DNA from: Beijerinckiaceae bacterium | Lineage (GTDB): Bacteria; Pseudomonadota; Alphaproteobacteria; Rhizobiales; Beijerinckiaceae | Reading direction: 5' to 3' | DNA length: 37,089 nucleotides | NCBI GenBank assembly: GCA_018882635.1 | Contig: VERN01000005.1 | Span: 1 to 37,089, forward strand | Program-made: the position numbers and the translations under genes | Shown: positions 1 to 6,895 of the stretch, piece after piece | Position numbering within the stretch: the first letter of the stretch is position 1 | Layout of the letters: each line of letters opens with the position of its first letter | Notes under the pieces: model-generated | What the model saw: the letters and a program-made list of their open reading frames with translations, nothing else | The model's database searches: none | Told to the model about the DNA's origin: nothing

Positions 1-372
1 TGCGCCACTGAGACCGCCTGAATCATCCGCTGTCGCCATGCTGCCGGGCACAAGAACCGTCTTGCCGACAAAGCCCATCGCGGTCGCGATACGATTTTCA
101 GAAATCTGCGTCGCCATATTTTTGACGGTACTGTTCAACTCAGCAATACCGGAAACTGTCGAAAATTGAGCCATCTGTGCAATCATCTGATCGTTCGACT
201 GCGGCGCAAATGGATCCTGATTGGATAGCTGTGCTGTCATCAGCTTCAGGAAATCTTCCTGGCCCAATTGGGTCTTGCGCGTCGTATTCGCTGTCGAACT
301 CGCCTTGGTGACACCGATCTTTGACAGAAGGGCGTCAAGCGATTGTTGGGCGGAGGCGTTGATATCAGCCAT
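1..372 (-). CDS. flgD: Flagellar hook-capping protein FlgD (partial, N-terminal part)
   Basis: This is the first 124 residues of FlgD, cut by the left edge of the window. FlgD sits at the tip of the growing hook and guides polymerisation of hook subunits, then is discarded. Reading the minus strand from the ATG at 372 gives the family hallmark GQEDFLKLMTAQLSNQDPF near residues 38-56, followed by a typical segment of small and polar residues and ISENRIATAMGFVGKTV. It lies 10 bases after the flgC stop, so it is the third gene of a flgB-flgC-flgD operon. Identification by motif is firm; the C-terminal Ig-like and tudor-like parts lie outside the window. Confidence 0.95.
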   Translation of the reverse strand, partial: MADINASAQQSLDALLSKIGVTKASSTANTTRKTQLGQEDFLKLMTAQLSNQDPFAPQSNDQMIAQMAQFSTVSGIAELNSTVKNMATQISENRIATAMGFVGKTVLVPGSMATADDSGGLSGA

Positions 373-382
373 GATCGAACTC

Positions 383-799
383 TTACTTTCCGACGCTCAG
401 GGTTTTTAGGATAAGGTTTTTTGCTGTCGCGATGACTTCAATGTTATTTTGATATTGTCGCGAGGCTTCCATCATATCGACCATCTCTTCATTGACGTCG
501 ACGTTGGTTGCATAAACAAAGCCGTCTGCATCCGCGAGCGGATGACCAGGCATATGACGACGCTCGGGATCACGCGAAGAGCGTTGCACATCAACCGTGT
601 CAACGGTAGAAACACCCGCACCTTGCTGAAAGGCTGGATATTGAGTTTCAAAAACAGGACGCAGCGCCCGATAAGCATTGTCTTTCGAGTCAGCAATCGA
701 GCCTGAGTTGGCGATGTTACTTGCCACGGTATTCAGCCGCACCTTCTGTGCTGCCATACCACGCCCGGCAATATCGAAAACAGTCAGCGGTTTCATCAT
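383..799 (-). CDS. flgC: Flagellar proximal rod protein FlgC
   Basis: FlgC is a proximal rod subunit in the periplasmic drive shaft. The 138-residue product has the rod N-terminus (FDIAGRGMAAQKVRLNTVASNIAN) and the conserved C-terminal helix with NVDVNEEMVDMMEASRQYQ, both typical of axial proteins that form the helical D0 core. Length matches the family (about 130-140). The ATG overlaps the flgB stop as ATGA, so translation is coupled. Two adjacent ATG codons open the gene (799 and 796); the first gives the overlap and is preferred. Confidence 0.97.
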   Translation of the reverse strand: MMKPLTVFDIAGRGMAAQKVRLNTVASNIANSGSIADSKDNAYRALRPVFETQYPAFQQGAGVSTVDTVDVQRSSRDPERRHMPGHPLADADGFVYATNVDVNEEMVDMMEASRQYQNNIEVIATAKNLILKTLSVGK

Positions 800-1182
800 T
801 CACCCTTGAGCGCTTTGCGCAGGCCGTTGATCCGGTCGCTGAGGAAATTGAGAGACGCTTCGTAGCGCATCGCGTTTTCTGCGAATTGCAATTGTTCGAC
901 ATGCAGTTCGACCGTGTTGCCATCGAGCGATGTCGACATAGGCGTCCGATAACGAAGCTCGGCTGGACCTCCGCCCGCATGAGGCATGTGCAGAGGATTG
1001 GTTGTCTCAAGCGCGCCCGTGCCGGTCACCGCATTCCGATAGGCGCTTGCGAAATCGATATCCTGCGCCTTGAAATTAGGTGTCGCCGCATTGGCAATGT
1101 TGGAGCTCAACATTTCCATGCGCTTCTGGCGCAGCTGGAGTGCTGCACCGTGCGGTTGGAGAAATTTGTCGAGAACGTTCAT
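796..1182 (-). CDS. flgB: Flagellar proximal rod protein FlgB
   Basis: FlgB is the other proximal rod subunit, acting next to FliE and FlgC. The 128-residue product contains LRQKRMEMLSSNIANAATPNFKA, the axial-protein N-terminal signature with the ANAxTPxxKA motif, and a C-terminal amphipathic helix. It is the first gene of flgBCD: a textbook sigma-54 promoter lies 40 bases upstream (1222-1236), which fits early, class II expression. Length matches the family. Confidence 0.96.
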   Translation of the reverse strand: MNVLDKFLQPHGAALQLRQKRMEMLSSNIANAATPNFKAQDIDFASAYRNAVTGTGALETTNPLHMPHAGGGPAELRYRTPMSTSLDGNTVELHVEQLQFAENAMRYEASLNFLSDRINGLRKALKGE

Positions 1183-1221
1183 CGCTGCCTTTCCGTCCTG
1201 AGGTTGGACAGCGATACATCA

Positions 1222-1236
1222 GCAATTTGCGTGCCA
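1222..1236 (-). promoter_or_regulatory. Sigma-54 promoter of flgBCD
   Basis: Minus strand reads TGGCACGCAAATTGC, an exact match to the TGGCACG-N4-TTGC consensus of RpoN promoters. The predicted start site is about 1210, leaving a leader of roughly 28 bases before flgB. It sits in the 81-base gap after the FliL-like gene, so flgBCD can be transcribed independently of the genes upstream. Confidence 0.85.
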
Positions 1237-1263
1237 GCCTTAATAGGCTGATTTTTCAATAAC

Positions 1264-1812
1264 TTATTGGATGAAAAGGTGAGTGATCAAAACGTCTTCA
1301 ACCGGGCTAATGCCCAGATCGGCGCGAAGCGTTTGGTTGAGACCATTTTTCAAATGCTCGCTAAGAAGACGTGAGCCGTCCTCACTGACAGCTTGATCAT
1401 AAGAAAAAACCGACAAAAGCGCGTCGACGCGGGCACGAAGCGGGATCACACGCGCCCGCAGGCTGTCTTCCGCCTTTTTGCCCTTTCGGGTCACCACCGT
1501 CACTTCGACGATCAGGACGCGCTTTTTTTCGCGGAAATTGGTGGTGAATTCTTCACCCAGCGGGATGTAGCGCGGCATCCATGGATCGGGGCCATCTTCC
1601 GGCTGCGGTACTTTGACAGGGATATGGGCCTTTGCCGCCTTCTCAGCCGCGGCCTTGGCCTCAGCGGCCTTCTGGCGCTCGATGGCATCCTGCCTTTTGG
1701 CAAAGAAAAAGCCGCCAGCGGCTGCCCCGGCCATCATCAGGACGAGCCCCAAAGCAATCGAAAAGGGGCTTTTGATTGCGGCGATCAGGCCGGCGATGAT
1801 TTTGCCAACCAT
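1264..1812 (-). CDS. FliL-like stator-associated membrane protein (paralogue 1)
   Basis: FliL proteins are single-pass inner-membrane proteins that surround or support the stator units. The 182-residue product has one transmembrane segment at about residues 17-36 (FSIALGLVLMMAGAAAGGFFF), an Ala/Lys-rich linker, then a periplasmic FliL-type domain with EEFTTNFREKKRVLIVEVTVVT and a C-terminal EDVLITHLFIQ, comparable with the VEDVYITGLVMQ-type end of the second FliL at 19916-20521. It overlaps the preceding small gene by one base (TAATG). A separate FliL is encoded in the fliKLMN operon, so this is a second paralogue, sited close to the PomA/PomB-like stator genes. The FliL family call is fairly firm; its specific partner is inference. 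Confidence 0.75.
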   Translation of the reverse strand: MVGKIIAGLIAAIKSPFSIALGLVLMMAGAAAGGFFFAKRQDAIERQKAAEAKAAAEKAAKAHIPVKVPQPEDGPDPWMPRYIPLGEEFTTNFREKKRVLIVEVTVVTRKGKKAEDSLRARVIPLRARVDALLSVFSYDQAVSEDGSRLLSEHLKNGLNQTLRADLGISPVEDVLITHLFIQ

Positions 1813-2018
1813 TAGACCCAGCCGCCGCCCCGTTTACGGGGATCGGGTTCCATAATGCCGCGGAAAGCCATGGCGATGGCCTGATGGCTTTCGTTCTGGC
1901 CTTTGCGGTCGCGCTTGCGCAGGACAATATCGCCATGGCGATCAGGGCCACGCAGGTCGTAACCTTCGTATTGGCTCAGAATCTTGCGTAAAGCGGCGAG
2001 AAATTGCTCTTCATTCAT
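1812..2018 (-). CDS. Small uncharacterised protein in flagellar operon
   Basis: A 68-residue soluble, charged protein that I do not recognise. It begins MNEEQFLAALRKILSQYEGYDLRG and ends in a basic, glycine-rich tail (DPRKRGGGWV). No signal peptide or membrane segment is visible. An AAGGA ribosome site precedes the ATG by about 10 bases, and the stop overlaps the start of the FliL-like gene by one base, so it is translated as part of this operon. Tight packing between flagellar genes suggests a flagellar role, but no function can be assigned. Confidence 0.6.
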   Translation of the reverse strand: MNEEQFLAALRKILSQYEGYDLRGPDRHGDIVLRKRDRKGQNESHQAIAMAFRGIMEPDPRKRGGGWV

Positions 2019-2039
2019 AGCGAAAGGGTCCTTGGCCGG

Positions 2040-2483
2040 TCAGGCCAGCACTTCGCCCAGAGCGCGGCGCTCGGTCAGAGTCATTGGCATGCGCGAGACA
2101 AAAGCGTAACGTGACGCTGCGTAATGATGGACGTAGACCGGTTCCATCGCGATGCGGGCATCGAGCCGCGCTTGGGCCGGAACCGCTTCCAGCGGCACAC
2201 CTTTGGGCGCGTAGAGCGCGCGCGGTTGCGACCATGCGCCAGGATCGTCCGCCATCGGCGGTCGGCCAGTAACGACTGGAACGGGCAATTGGGCGCGCTG
2301 CCCTTGCGGGCGCAACAGCACCGAATCTTGAATTTCCGTCGGTATTCCCGAAGTCAGCGTATCGTCCGGCAGGGCGATAGCCCTTGGGTCGCGCTCCGTC
2401 ATGCCCTGCGGCATCGCCCGCTGGGAGGTAAAAAGGCCGGGTGACAGAGACTGCCCCAGCATCGGAAGCGCTTCGATCGCCAT
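2040..2483 (-). CDS. Uncharacterised protein in flagellar operon
   Basis: A 147-residue product with no recognised domain, rich in Pro and Ala. The ATG at 2483 is chosen; an in-frame TTG 18 bases upstream is an alternative. It contains no signal peptide or transmembrane helix. It ends 21 bases before the next small gene and lies downstream of a hook/rod gene, so it is probably co-transcribed from the sigma-54 promoter at 3511-3525. The 147-base stretch between it and the upstream gene may encode a lost or frameshifted N-terminus (see findings). Function unknown. Confidence 0.55.
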   Translation of the reverse strand: MAIEALPMLGQSLSPGLFTSQRAMPQGMTERDPRAIALPDDTLTSGIPTEIQDSVLLRPQGQRAQLPVPVVTGRPPMADDPGAWSQPRALYAPKGVPLEAVPAQARLDARIAMEPVYVHHYAASRYAFVSRMPMTLTERRALGEVLA

Positions 2484-2546
2484 AAAAAACGACCTGCCCA
2501 AACCGTCCTAACCATTGTCCGGACGTCTGCGCATAGCTTAGCGCAT

Positions 2547-2604
2547 CCATGGGCGTTACGCCATGGAGTAGTTTGAGCACGCGTCCACACGCCTCACGTG
2601 TGGA
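2547..2604. repeat. Two inverted repeats in the gap upstream of the 2040-2483 gene
   Basis: The gap 2502-2648 holds a perfect 8-base inverted repeat with a 5-base loop at 2584-2604 (TCCACACG/CGTGTGGA), and a second, slightly imperfect one at about 2547-2567 (CCATGGgCG/CGCCATGG). Neither is followed by a T tract on either strand, so they are not classic terminators. They could be mRNA-processing or stabilising hairpins within the operon. Confidence 0.4.
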
Positions 2605-2648
2605 ACCAGGCGCGTCCCTTTCCGTTAGGAGAGCCGCGCTCAACATGA

Positions 2649-3482
2649 TCAGCCACGCGTTAAGGTTTCGACGGCCGAGCGCAGCATTTCCGAGCCCGTC
2701 TGAAGCGCGCGCGCATTGCCGTTATAGGCCTGCTGCGCCTGGATCATCCGCAGCATTTCTGCCGATATATCGACATTGGCCTCTTCGATCGCACCCTGCT
2801 TGATCTCACCCATCCCATCGCGTGTTGGCTGATGATAGGTGGCCAGACCCGAATGATCGGTGACTTTCAACTTGGCGCCGCCAGCATTGGCGAGACCGGT
2901 TTCATTCGTGAAGCTGGCAACGGCGACAGCGCCGACAGGCACGAGCGTTCCTGTATTGGTCGCAATCGTCATCACGCCATTGGCGCCAATGGTAATGTTA
3001 CGAATTTTCGAAGCGTCACCGCCGACAGCTGACAAAACGTTCAGCGGCTTCGGCTGGTCATTGACCATCGCGCTGGTGCCAGTGCCGACAAGCGAAAAGC
3101 CAAGAAGCTGAGCGCCACCACCGTCAACGACATCGCCGGACGCATTGATGGTGAGACGACCCGCCCGTGAATAACTTACCTCCGGAACACCTTCCGGGGT
3201 CGGCTGTTGGAATGCGAAAAGGCCGGCACCTGCAATAGCAAGGTCAAGCGAACCGCCGGTATCAGTCAGCGTGCCCTGTCCAGTCGAGCGACGAATATCT
3301 GTCGTCATCGCGCCCTGGCCCGCTTCCGTGCCCGGTCGTGCTTCTGGCGAGGCGCCAATCACATCCGTGAATTGTGCCACCGAGCGCTTGAAGCCAACGG
3401 TCTTCGCATTGGCGAGGTTGTTCGACACAACGCTCAAATCGCGCGACGCACCGACGAGGCCAGTCAGCGAGGTTCTCATCAT
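2649..3482 (-). CDS. Flagellar hook/rod protein of the FlgE/FlgF/FlgG family
   Basis: An axial protein of 277 residues. The N-terminus (TSLTGLVGASRDLSVVSNNLANAKTVGFKRS) and C-terminus (NVDISAEMLRMIQAQQAYNGNARAL) form the paired D0 helices of the FlgE/F/G superfamily; SLDLAIAGAGLFAF is the conserved central motif. The length is nearer rod proteins FlgF/FlgG (250-260) than most hook proteins (400 or more), whereas the N-terminal third (VAQFTDVIG, STGQGTLTDTGGSLDLAI) looks hook-like. I therefore give no symbol. The start at 3482 has AAGGAG 8 bases upstream; a longer reading frame to 3578 would run through the sigma-54 promoter and is rejected. Confidence 0.88.
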   Translation of the reverse strand: MMRTSLTGLVGASRDLSVVSNNLANAKTVGFKRSVAQFTDVIGASPEARPGTEAGQGAMTTDIRRSTGQGTLTDTGGSLDLAIAGAGLFAFQQPTPEGVPEVSYSRAGRLTINASGDVVDGGGAQLLGFSLVGTGTSAMVNDQPKPLNVLSAVGGDASKIRNITIGANGVMTIATNTGTLVPVGAVAVASFTNETGLANAGGAKLKVTDHSGLATYHQPTRDGMGEIKQGAIEEANVDISAEMLRMIQAQQAYNGNARALQTGSEMLRSAVETLTRG

Positions 3483-3510
3483 GGGACAGACTCCTTCTGT
3501 CGAGAAATCA

Positions 3511-3525
3511 GCAATCTTTGTGCCA
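3511..3525 (-). promoter_or_regulatory. Sigma-54 promoter of the hook/rod-protein operon
   Basis: Minus strand reads TGGCACAAAGATTGC, matching TGGCAC-N5-TTGC. The expected start site is about 3499, 17 bases before the ATG at 3482. This fixes the gene start, since the longer in-frame start at 3578 lies upstream of the promoter. Confidence 0.8.
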
Positions 3526-3616
3526 CAATTTATGCCGTTCCTATGAGGCCGCGCATCGCGATCGCTGAAAAGAGACAAATCATTGAATTACATATTGAAA
3601 TTCATGCATCTGCGAC

Positions 3617-3631
3617 TGGCCCTGTTCTTGC
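3617..3631 (+). promoter_or_regulatory. Probable sigma-54 promoter of the PomA/PomB-like pair
   Basis: Plus strand reads TGGCCCTGTTCTTGC. It keeps the invariant GG and GC at the right spacing and the full TTGC -12 element; positions 5 and 7 of the -24 element differ from consensus. The predicted start is about 3643, just before the AAAGGG ribosome site of the gene at 3665. It is divergent from the promoter at 3511-3525. Confidence 0.65.
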
Positions 3632-3664
3632 TGATTACACCGCGCAATTATAAAGGGCGCGCGC

Positions 3665-4465
3665 ATGGTTCCGTCATCTCGGCCGAAGTTTAAATGGTCA
3701 ATGCTTGTCATTCCCGCCACGATCGCCGGATTGGCGGCGATACTTTGGTGGATGCCACCGGCCGCACCCGTGTCTGCTTTGCTTGACCCGGTTTCGTTTG
3801 CGCTTGTTGCTGGTGGCACATTGATCGTTGCTATGCTGCGTTCAGGACCTGAGGCATTTGCCTACTCTCTGGCAGCATTGAAACAGCGCATGGAACCGGC
3901 CGCGGAACGTCAGGATCGGCTTGCCGCCGAATTCACGGCGATGGCCGCGATCGCACGGCGCTCCGGCCTCGTGGCCCTCGAATTCCATCCCGTCGAAGAT
4001 CCGTTCACCGAACGCTGCCTCGCCCATCTTGTCGATGGCGCCGATGAAGAGCGGCTCACGGCCATTCTCGATCGTGAATTGATGAATCTTGATGAAGCCA
4101 ACACACGTGCAATCGATGCGTGGCAGGGCGTGATTGATCTCGCACCCGCGATTGGACTGATTGGCACGCTCATCGGCCTTGTGGGGCTTCTGGGTCAATT
4201 GAACGATCCGCATGCGATCGCGCCCGCGCTGGCCGTGGCATTGTTGACCACTCTTTATGGCGCGATGATTTCTAATCTGATCGGTATTCCGATTTTAGCG
4301 CGCCTGCGCCACCGCGTGATCGCTGATTTCGATCATAAATTGCTGATAGCAGAAGGGTTAAAAGCCCTTGCACGCGGAGAAGGGCCACGGCGTATGCGTG
4401 AAACGCTGATGCCGCTTGCTCCCACAACGCCAACTCTGACACTCGTTTCCAATTCAGTATCATGA
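3665..4465 (+). CDS. PomA-like flagellar stator protein (MotA/PomA family)
   Basis: Inner-membrane stator subunit that, with its MotB/PomB partner, conducts ions and pushes on FliG. The 266-residue product has four predicted membrane segments: two near the N-terminus (about 12-30 and 40-57) and two at about 160-180 and 190-212. The stretch APAIGLIGTLIGLVGLLGQL, followed by NDP and AVALLTTLYGAMISNLIGIP, is close to the Vibrio PomA sequence and unlike the E. coli-type MotA encoded at 32482. The cytoplasmic loop contains ARRSGLVALE, also PomA-like. It overlaps the partner gene by 4 bases (ATGA). Sodium use is inference; the family call is firm. Confidence 0.9.
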   Translation: MVPSSRPKFKWSMLVIPATIAGLAAILWWMPPAAPVSALLDPVSFALVAGGTLIVAMLRSGPEAFAYSLAALKQRMEPAAERQDRLAAEFTAMAAIARRSGLVALEFHPVEDPFTERCLAHLVDGADEERLTAILDRELMNLDEANTRAIDAWQGVIDLAPAIGLIGTLIGLVGLLGQLNDPHAIAPALAVALLTTLYGAMISNLIGIPILARLRHRVIADFDHKLLIAEGLKALARGEGPRRMRETLMPLAPTTPTLTLVSNSVS

Positions 4466-5229
4466 ATATTCCTGCCACCATCGCTGACCGTGGCGCACGC
4501 CGCTATCTTACGGCGCGCAATGGTTCCTCATGGCTGATCACTTTTGCCGATATGGCGATTTTGATGGTCGCCTTTTTCGCGGTGATTATTTCCTTTACCG
4601 AGATTAATCCGCAGAAATTCGACACGCTGACAGGCGCCATGGGCGACCGCTTTGGCACTGGCAAGCGGCAAGGCAATGCGCTTGTTGCCATCCTTCCAGA
4701 AGTACAGAACTTACCTCCTGTCACAGCGCTTGATCTGCCGCCTGAACCACCTCCCCTTGTCGAAGCACCGGCTGATCCCGACACCCGCGAAGCCGTTCTC
4801 GTCGACCTTGCAAAACAATTTGATCCGCTTCTCGCCAATGCTGCGATCCAGATGCAGCAAACGCCGCAGCGGATCGTCATCTCGCTCGGCGCCACTGGTT
4901 TCTTTCAATCAGGATCCGCCGATCTCGATCCAAAAGCGCTTGAATCGCTGACACGCATTGGCCGGATCGCGGGCACCGCACCTGTCGAATTGACGATTGA
5001 GGGGCACGCCGATTCAAAACCAGTTTTAGGCGGACGTTTGAAAGATAATTGGGAATTAGCCGCTGCACGCGCAGCCGCTGTACTCAATGTGCTGGTCGAG
5101 ACATCGGGATTGCCGCCATCATCATTTAAGGTGGTGAGCTATGGCGCTTCACGCCCAACCGCTTTGGAGACGGACCCCATTGCACAGGCTCGCAATCGTC
5201 GCGTCGATATCGAAATCACTTACAAATAA
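4462..5229 (+). CDS. PomB-like flagellar stator protein with OmpA domain
   Basis: Partner of the preceding PomA-like protein. The 255-residue product has a single membrane helix at about residues 22-45, SSWLITFADMAILMVAFFAV, with the ion-binding Asp at residue 30, followed by the SFTEINPQKFDTLTGAM plug-type region that recalls PomB. The C-terminal half is an OmpA-like peptidoglycan-binding domain (TIEGHADSKPV, NWELAAARAAAVLNVLV, YGASRP, RNRRVDIEI). The pair is the only plus-strand operon among flanking minus-strand flagellar operons. It differs from the second MotB (33349-34389), which has the proton-type signature. Confidence 0.9.
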   Translation: MNIPATIADRGARRYLTARNGSSWLITFADMAILMVAFFAVIISFTEINPQKFDTLTGAMGDRFGTGKRQGNALVAILPEVQNLPPVTALDLPPEPPPLVEAPADPDTREAVLVDLAKQFDPLLANAAIQMQQTPQRIVISLGATGFFQSGSADLDPKALESLTRIGRIAGTAPVELTIEGHADSKPVLGGRLKDNWELAAARAAAVLNVLVETSGLPPSSFKVVSYGASRPTALETDPIAQARNRRVDIEITYK

Positions 5230-5242
5230 TTGAAGGTATAAG

Positions 5243-5263
5243 AGCGAGCGTCTCACGCTCGCT
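5243..5263. terminator. Bidirectional terminator-like hairpin between pomB-like and fliA
   Basis: AGCGAGCGT and ACGCTCGCT form a perfect 9-base stem around a CTC loop, 14 bases after the stator stop codon. No long T run follows. A second inverted repeat lies at 5327-5346 (TTGCGCG/CGCGCAA, 6-base loop), just beyond the end of fliA. Together they lie in the 128-base gap between convergent operons, the expected place for terminators. Confidence 0.55.
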
Positions 5264-5326
5264 TGGCTGCGCATTGTGATGATGCACACGCTGCAGAAGG
5301 TTAGCTCGAAACCCTCTTAAGACGTC

Positions 5327-5346
5327 TTGCGCGCAGTGACGCGCAA
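5327..5346. terminator. Hairpin downstream of fliA
   Basis: TTGCGCG and CGCGCAA pair around a 6-base loop, 11 bases past the fliA stop (fliA is on the minus strand). There is no U tract, so it may be a weak or Rho-assisted terminator, or a 3-prime stabilising hairpin, for the flhA-flhF-flhG-fliA transcript. Confidence 0.4.
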
Positions 5347-5357
5347 GCCATGGACGA

Positions 5358-6074
5358 TCAATCGTCCTGGAGCCATTCCCTCAGCTGTGCGAGGGCGGCT
5401 TTTTTCAACTGCGAGACACGGCCCACTGTGACATCGAGGACTTCAGCAATCTCTTCGAGGTTGAGTTCTTCGACGTAATAGAGCTGCAACACCATAGCGT
5501 CGCGCTCTTTCAACCGTTTAAGATTGGCCATGAGGCGAGACTTTAAATCGTCAGCCTGCAGCGCGCTTTCGGGCGTATGCCCCTGATCGGCAAACCAGGC
5601 AGAGTGATCGTCATAGACCTCGTCGAGCGATTTGTCGGGGGCCACGCTAATCTGATTACGCCATGTCACCAATTCCGTCGCAGTGATGCCGAGTTTGGCG
5701 GCGACGAGCTTGGGATCCTTGGCATCACCACCTTCAGCAATGATCTCTTTTTCCGCCGCTGCAATCTTATCGCGGCGTTGGACTGCATTGCGTGAAAGGC
5801 TGAGATTGTTACGGACGTGATCGATCAGCGTGCCGCGAATGCGCATCATGGCATAGCTGCCAAAGGTCGCTTCGCCACGATCTTCGAAACGTTGGGCGGC
5901 TTCCACAAGGGCAAGCATCGCCATCTGGATCATGTCTTCAATGTCGAAGAGATCCCGCGCACGGCCGTGGACCTGCCATGCCAGTTTGCGCGCGAGCGGC
6001 ATATGAGAGCGAACGCGCTCTGAGATGATGATCTGATCGCTCGCTTGGGCGTTGTAGGCGCGAAGACCTGACAT
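5358..6074 (-). CDS. fliA: Flagellar sigma factor FliA (sigma-28)
   Basis: RNA polymerase sigma factor for late flagellar genes. The 238-residue protein has sigma region 2 (residues about 20-90: HMPLARKLAWQVHGRARDLFDIEDMIQMA, YAMMRIRGTLIDHVR), region 3, and region 4 with a helix-turn-helix at the C-terminus (LNLEEIAEVLDVTVGRVSQLKKAAL). The RGTLIDHVR segment is characteristic of the FliA/WhiG group. It is the last gene of flhA-flhF-flhG-fliA, with its ATG sharing one base with the flhG stop (TAATG). Its anti-sigma partner FlgM is encoded at 12666-12962. FliA is absent from many Hyphomicrobiales, so its presence points to a fla1-type system. Confidence 0.96.
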   Translation of the reverse strand: MSGLRAYNAQASDQIIISERVRSHMPLARKLAWQVHGRARDLFDIEDMIQMAMLALVEAAQRFEDRGEATFGSYAMMRIRGTLIDHVRNNLSLSRNAVQRRDKIAAAEKEIIAEGGDAKDPKLVAAKLGITATELVTWRNQISVAPDKSLDEVYDDHSAWFADQGHTPESALQADDLKSRLMANLKRLKERDAMVLQLYYVEELNLEEIAEVLDVTVGRVSQLKKAALAQLREWLQDD

Positions 6075-6895
6075 TAGACGCCTTCCTTCTTGATGCCGAC
6101 GAACATTTCCGCAGCCCCTTCATCAACCGGGGTCGCATGGGGGCCGGTGATGCGCTGGGCCAAGGATTCGATGGCCTTTGCAGAGCGGGATTGCGGCGCA
6201 GAGAGCACGACCGGACTGCACGCGCCAATGCTTTTGAGCATTTGCGCATCTTCCGGGATGCTTGCCACATGATACAAATTACAAGAGAGAAATTTAGCCG
6301 CAATTGCTTGAAAGCGGCGGAATACATCGACGCCATGCGCATCATCACGCACGCGATTGACGACAATATCGAAATGATTGACGCCAGCACTCTGGTGCAA
6401 GACCTTGATGCACGCATAGGCATCGATAAAAGCCGCCGGCTCACCCACGACAACGATAAGCTTGCGTTGTGCGGGGCTCACAAAATCGACAACGTTTGAT
6501 TCAATGCCTGCCGGCGTATCAATGATGAGATAATCAGCCACCGATTCAAGCTCATCAAACGATGAGACAATCTGGTGGCGCACCTCATGCGACATATCCA
6601 TCAGCTCAGCAAGGCCATTGCCGCCCGCGATTAATTTGACGCCGAGCGGCCCTTCTGTTGCGATGTCCGCCAAATTGGACTGATCGCCGAGTGCGTCGAC
6701 AACCGTCTTTTTCGGTTGCGCGCCCATCACAATATGGGCATTGGCCAATGCAAGATCGGCATCAAACAGCGCCACTTTCTTGCCTTGCCTCTGCAAGGCC
6801 AGTGCGAGGTTGACCGATATATTGGTTTTGCCAACGCCACCCTTGCCGCTGGTTACGGCAATACGATAGGGGCGTTGTGACGAAGCGCCGGTCAA
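6074..6895 (-). CDS. flhG: Flagellar number regulator FlhG (MinD-like ATPase, FleN/YlxH)
   Basis: ParA/MinD-family ATPase that limits flagellar number and placement, usually together with FlhF, and in Pseudomonas-type systems also restrains the sigma-54 activator FleQ. The 273-residue protein has the deviant Walker A TSGKGGVGKTNISVNLA at about 15-31, DADLALANAHIVMG at about 45-58 (switch I), and the Walker B region DYLIIDTPAGI at about 119-129. Only about 13 residues precede the Walker A strand, so I do not see the N-terminal DQAxxLR helix that activates FlhF in some bacteria. It overlaps flhF by 4 bases. Confidence 0.95.
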   Translation of the reverse strand: MTGASSQRPYRIAVTSGKGGVGKTNISVNLALALQRQGKKVALFDADLALANAHIVMGAQPKKTVVDALGDQSNLADIATEGPLGVKLIAGGNGLAELMDMSHEVRHQIVSSFDELESVADYLIIDTPAGIESNVVDFVSPAQRKLIVVVGEPAAFIDAYACIKVLHQSAGVNHFDIVVNRVRDDAHGVDVFRRFQAIAAKFLSCNLYHVASIPEDAQMLKSIGACSPVVLSAPQSRSAKAIESLAQRITGPHATPVDEGAAEMFVGIKKEGV

